The position numbers and the translations under genes are program-made. Shown piece after piece: positions 60,780 through 64,000 of a stretch of DNA of 64,000 nucleotides. This DNA comes from Welwitschia mirabilis. Lineage: Eukaryota; Gnetophyta; Gnetopsida; Welwitschiales. Under the pieces are notes generated by a model. That model saw nothing but the letters and a program-made list of their open reading frames with translations, was not told the DNA's origin and did not search any database. Positions within the stretch are counted from its first letter, which is position 1; each line of letters opens with the position of its first letter. The DNA is taken from positions 261,961,288-262,025,287 of the forward strand of contig JBOZIK010000001.1 in the NCBI GenBank assembly GCA_051453625.1. Direction: 5' to 3'.

Positions 60780-61526
60780 CATTTAAAATGTAGCCATTAA
60801 TCTTCTACATTTTTTTTTCTTATTTTCATTAAAGTATTTTCATAGTATCTTTTATTCATCATCTCAAAGTTAGTTTCTCACTTTTTCTTATTTCTTATTG
60901 GTCTAATATCATTGTTGTAATGCCAATTTATTGGAATTTGATGGTGTATTTTGAGTATCTTCACAGGACATTCATACACGTTTTTGATACAATACTAATA
61001 GCTAGAAGACATAATAAGATGATTAGCAAAGCATGTGATATCTAGCATTTCTGGTAATTTCTTAGGCCTATTCTGATACTGTAGAATTAGAAGAAGTATT
61101 GTATGAGGTTAAGACTAGATCACCTTGGAGAAAAGAACAAAAGAAGACAGTCATCCCAATAGTCATCCCCACAACACACAAGACGATCATATTGCTGACA
61201 TGGACAGAAGCCTGTGGGGCCGATAGCAGTACATGGGAAACATGTTAACAGGGTATCATCCACATAATTGTCTAGATGACGGATAGGACAATAGCATCGA
61301 GACTACGCACAGGTAATCCATGGGGCTGATGATAGCACATGGTACACTGCACAAGCCATTAAGGCGGTGTCATCCCCTATTTTATGTGGACGACATACGA
61401 GACGATAACTATTCTTACATTGTAGCAATAAATTCTATTGTAAATGGGATCAAATGACTCTTGTGGATCATTAGGATTTCTGTTTCTTGCCTTTAGGATT
61501 TACCTCCAAATCCCTCTTTTAAAAAT

Positions 61527-61535
61527 CTATAAATA
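61527..61535 (+). promoter_or_regulatory. Likely LTR TATA box
   Basis: CTATAAATA followed by CCCTTCTCC about 10 bases on, in the correct part of the LTR. The E2 5' LTR has TCTATAAATC at the equivalent place; the E2 3' LTR and the solo LTR have lost it. Confidence 0.6.
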
Positions 61536-61571
61536 CCCTTCTCCTCCTTCATTTCCCTTCCATCTTTTGTA

Positions 61572-62079
61572 NNNNNNNNNNNNNNNNNNNNNNNNNNNNN
61601 NNNNNNNNNNNNNNNNNNNNNNNNNNNNNNNNNNNNNNNNNNNNNNNNNNNNNNNNNNNNNNNNNNNNNNNNNNNNNNNNNNNNNNNNNNNNNNNNNNNN
61701 NNNNNNNNNNNNNNNNNNNNNNNNNNNNNNNNNNNNNNNNNNNNNNNNNNNNNNNNNNNNNNNNNNNNNNNNNNNNNNNNNNNNNNNNNNNNNNNNNNNN
61801 NNNNNNNNNNNNNNNNNNNNNNNNNNNNNNNNNNNNNNNNNNNNNNNNNNNNNNNNNNNNNNNNNNNNNNNNNNNNNNNNNNNNNNNNNNNNNNNNNNNN
61901 NNNNNNNNNNNNNNNNNNNNNNNNNNNNNNNNNNNNNNNNNNNNNNNNNNNNNNNNNNNNNNNNNNNNNNNNNNNNNNNNNNNNNNNNNNNNNNNNNNNN
62001 NNNNNNNNNNNNNNNNNNNNNNNNNNNNNNNNNNNNNNNNNNNNNNNNNNNNNNNNNNNNNNNNNNNNNNNNNNNNNNN
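61572..62079. other. Assembly gap, 508 N
   Basis: Unsequenced part of the E5 LTR. The long frames reported across it consist of N. Confidence 0.99.
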
Positions 62080-62306
62080 TATTTAAGCATTACATTTACT
62101 TAAGTATTACCTCTTAGTTTTCTTAAGATAAAAGAAGTAATATACTTTAGCAAAATAAATTCCCTGACTCTAAGCCTAGTGCCTTCATTAGATTATGACA
62201 TTTGGGTGAACTCCTATCTATACTAGAGTGTGTTTTTTCTATAAGTCATTTGATTACAGGTTACCTAAAGGACTTCAGGATTACATAAATTCACACCATA
62301 ACATTT

Positions 62307-62324
62307 TAGCGTTATTGCCGAGGA
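62307..62324 (+). other. E5 primer-binding site, tRNA-Asp type
   Basis: TAGCGTTATTGCCGAGGA versus TGGCGCCGTTGCCGGGGA: 13 of 18 match and all five differences are transitions. The best-preserved primer site in the window. Confidence 0.8.
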
Positions 62325-62772
62325 AGGCTATAAGGAGCTAAGAGGATTGTCACTAATCAAGTAAGTAATCTTAAATTTTTCTATTCAGCTTATTAATTTT
62401 GAATTAATGTTGTACTTTTCTAGTTTAGGTTAAATTAGGTCTAATTCTATAAATTAAATTTGTGAATTTTATTTTTATTTTTCTATCGTTTTTCTTATCG
62501 TTCCCACGACATAAGTGGATGACAGTTTGAAAAATTTATTACCTTTTTTTATTTTAGCATTTTTCTTTTTTATACAATAAATTTTCTGTCATCCTTTATG
62601 TTGTCTCCACGATACTTTAAGATGATGATTCTTTGGTTTTTTTGAGTTTCTATAATTTCATATTTCTTGTTTACTCCTACCATTGTCCATCTAGACGTCT
62701 CCACGATAAGGTGGATGACAGTCTACTGTTTTTGATTTCTGCATTCTGTTAGTTATTTGAGCATGCAGGGAT
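62325..62772 (+). other. E5 leader, first copy, with three modules
   Basis: U-rich leader with modules at about 62498-62522 (CCCACGACATAAGTGGATGAC), 62580-62625 and 62690-62730 (GTCCATCTAGACGTCTCCAC, then AGGTGGATGAC). They retain CpG. A possible intron spans 62361-62768. Confidence 0.6.
62361..62768 (+). other. Candidate intron in the E5 leader
   Basis: Perfect-looking donor CAA|GTAAGTAAT at 62361 and acceptor GAGCATGCAG|G ending at 62768, five bases before the gag ATG at 62773. The enclosed 408 bases are T-rich, as plant introns are. The acceptor is also intact in the second copy (ending at 63519), but its donor is TTAAGTACTT. E1 and E3 have ATAAGTATTT at the donor position. Unproven. Confidence 0.35.
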
Positions 62773-63004
62773 ATGGTGAATACTGATAAAAAGATAAAAT
62801 ATTAGAGAGAATGGAACCTAATTGAAGAAAATATAAAAGAAGGATTAATCTACTTCAAATTAAATCCAAGTATGCATACTTCGAGTATGCAAATTCCTAG
62901 AATTGAAGAAGAAGATTTTTCTACTTTTATTATTTCAGAATATGATTTTCCAAAAGAAAAATATAGTATAGAAGGCGATTGTATTATTTTATCAATGTCA
63001 AATA
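62773..63004 (+). pseudogene. gag: gag start of E5, first copy
   Basis: ATG at 62773 begins MVNTDKKIKY, then a TAG where the second copy has CAA (Gln). It continues as WNLIEENIKEGLIYFKLNPS, MHTSSMQIPRIEEEDFSTFI and ISEYDFPKEKYSIEGDCIIL up to the 100-N gap. It matches the second copy almost residue by residue. This is the Gag N-terminus, before the capsid core. Confidence 0.7.
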
Positions 63005-63104
63005 NNNNNNNNNNNNNNNNNNNNNNNNNNNNNNNNNNNNNNNNNNNNNNNNNNNNNNNNNNNNNNNNNNNNNNNNNNNNNNNNNNNNNNNNNNNNNNNN
63101 NNNN

Positions 63105-63523
63105 GAATTGTCACTAATTAATTAAGTACTTTTGAATTTTTCTATTTAGATTATTTATTTTGAATTAGTGCTATACTTTTCTAGTTTAGGTTAAATTATG
63201 TCTAATTCTGCAAATTAAATTTCTACATTTGCTTTTTTGTTTCTCTATCGTCTTTCTTATCGTCCCCATGACATAAGTGGATGACATTTTGAAAATTTTA
63301 CTGCATTTTTATATTCTAGCATTTTTCTTTTCTGTACAATAAATTTTCTGTCATCCTTTATGTTATCTTCATGATACTTTAAGATGATGGTTCTCTAGTT
63401 TTATAATTTCAAATTTCCTATTTACTACTACCATCATCCATCTAGTTGTCCCCCTGACAAGGTGGATGACGGTCTACTATTTTTTATTTTTGCATTTTAT
63501 TAGTTATTTGAGCATGCAGGGAT
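63105..63523 (+). other. E5 leader, second copy
   Basis: Repeats 62343-62772 with clear divergence, modules included (63265-63290, 63355-63390, 63430-63470). The primer site and LTR that should precede it are absent, presumably in the gap or from another locus. Confidence 0.65.
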
Positions 63524-64000
63524 ATGGTGAATATTGGTAAAAATATGAAATATCAAAGAAAACGGAATCTAATTGAAGAAAATATCAAAGAAGGATTCAT
63601 CGACTTTAAATTAAATCTAGGTATGCACACTCCAGGTACACAAATTCCCAGAATTGAAGAAGAAGACTTTTCTGCTTTTATTATTTTAGAATCTGATTTT
63701 GGAAAGGAAAAGTATAGTGTATAAGGTGATTGTATTATTTTTTTGAAAATGTTGAATAATTTAAAAGCATTGCAAAAACAAAAGCAAGTAGTTTCTTCTA
63801 ATGCTCTAATCGTTTTAGAAACTTCTTCTTTGAATGCAAACATTACGTTTAGAGATTTAATTGCTAATAGAAAACACAAAATTCAAAATCCTTTTGACTT
63901 ACCCCCTAGAGATGATGTAGAGTTCAGAAATCTAAGTGCATACCCAACCTTTTCGGGGGAACCAAAAGAAGATCATTTTCAACATCTAGACGACATAGAG
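63524..64000 (+). pseudogene. gag: gag start of E5, second copy (runs off the window)
   Basis: ATG at 63524 begins MVNIGKNMKYQRKRNLIEEN, then IKEGFIDFKLN, MHTPGTQIPRIEEEDFSAFI and ESDFGKEKYSV. One stop (TAA, 63722-63724) replaces the GAA seen in the first copy. The frame then continues GDCIIFLKMLNNLKALQ, VVSSNALIVLETSSLNANIT, FRDLIAN, NPFDLPPRDDVEFRNLSAYP and TFSGEPKEDHFQHLDDIE at the window end. The final FSGEPKEDHFQHLDD stretch is the start of the gypsy capsid region. With only one stop in 159 codons, this is the most intact coding sequence of the window. The minus frame at 63553-63879 is its shadow. Confidence 0.75.

Larger units (their letters stand above)
60913..62303 (+). repeat. E5 5' LTR
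   Basis: Starts TGTTGTAATGCC and ends CACACCATAACA. The end block (ATTACATAAATTCACACCAT) matches other LTRs. The upstream half is unusually GC-rich for this window (61140-61400) and holds three palindromic modules. A 508-N gap (61572-62079) removes the transcript start and part of R/U5. Confidence 0.8.
60913..64000 (+). mobile_element. E5: 5' end of the best-preserved E-family element
   Basis: LTR (60913-62303), primer site, leader and gag start, running off the window end. It is less AT-rich and keeps more CpG than its relatives, and its primer site is the closest to intact, so it seems the youngest copy. Leader plus gag start occurs twice (62343-63004 and 63105 onward) either side of a 100-N gap, with clear divergence. 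It may therefore be two different copies joined by scaffolding, or a duplication. Confidence 0.8.

Noticed and set aside
60913-62303. E5 LTR shared with an upstream element (LTR-internal-LTR-internal array)
   Set aside because: No polypurine tract precedes the LTR (GGTCTAATATCAT), and the upstream relic frames do not clearly belong to the E family.
63553-63879. 108-codon minus-strand frame
   Set aside because: Exact shadow of the E5 gag copy on the plus strand.
1-64000. CRISPR, prokaryotic operons, phage or IS elements
   Set aside because: No regularly spaced repeats, ribosome-binding sites or dense ORFs. Everything recognisable is plant retrotransposon sequence.

Overview
The window looks like nuclear DNA of a plant, probably a seed plant with a large repeat-bloated genome. 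It is very AT-rich. I find no intact host gene, tRNA, rRNA, CRISPR array or bacterial feature. Almost everything recognisable is decayed retrotransposon: Ty3/gypsy long terminal repeats (LTRs) with tRNA-Asp-type primer sites, an Athila/Tat-type gag, a Ty1/copia pol and one likely SINE. The species cannot be resolved. The sequence is a scaffold: it holds 15 N-runs, nine of them exactly 100 N, and most of those nine have the same sequence on both sides.

Layout. 1-3264: 5' part (gag, leader, primer site, LTR) of a minus-strand gypsy element (E1). 3265-10300: minus-strand Ty1/copia relic with RNase H, RT, integrase and protease fragments, then a small tandem repeat. 10311-17107: mostly featureless, with a SINE-like unit near 13.35 kb and an Athila-like protein fragment near 16 kb. 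17108-26399: plus-strand gypsy element with both LTRs (E2). 26400-30089: strongly supported Athila/Tat gag on the minus strand. 30090-40074: minus-strand gypsy element with both LTRs (E3), same family as E2, inserted beside that gag leader. 40075-43657: relic frame, tRNA-Met-type primer site and possible LTR, all minus strand. 43658-54769: AT-rich, little recognisable. 54770-56051: probable solo LTR of the E family. 56052-60912: short tandem repeats and three unassigned plus-strand relic frames. 60913-64000: 5' end of the best-preserved E-family member (E5), whose leader and gag start appear twice across a gap.

How the parts relate. E1, E2, E3, E5 and the solo LTR form one family. Its order is LTR, tRNA-Asp primer site, U-rich leader with repeated CATC/GATG palindromic modules, gag, aspartic protease, a separate second frame (ORF2), a third degenerate frame (ORF3), polypurine tract, LTR. 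I see no RT or RNase H in E2 or E3. ORF2 lies where most of pol should be, and its end resembles an integrase C-terminus. The family therefore looks non-autonomous, with gag-pro plus ORF2. Decay is dominated by C-to-T and G-to-A changes, as expected for methylated, silenced repeats.

Most boundaries come from matching one copy to another by eye, so treat them as accurate to a few bases at LTR ends and to tens of bases or more for gene relics.
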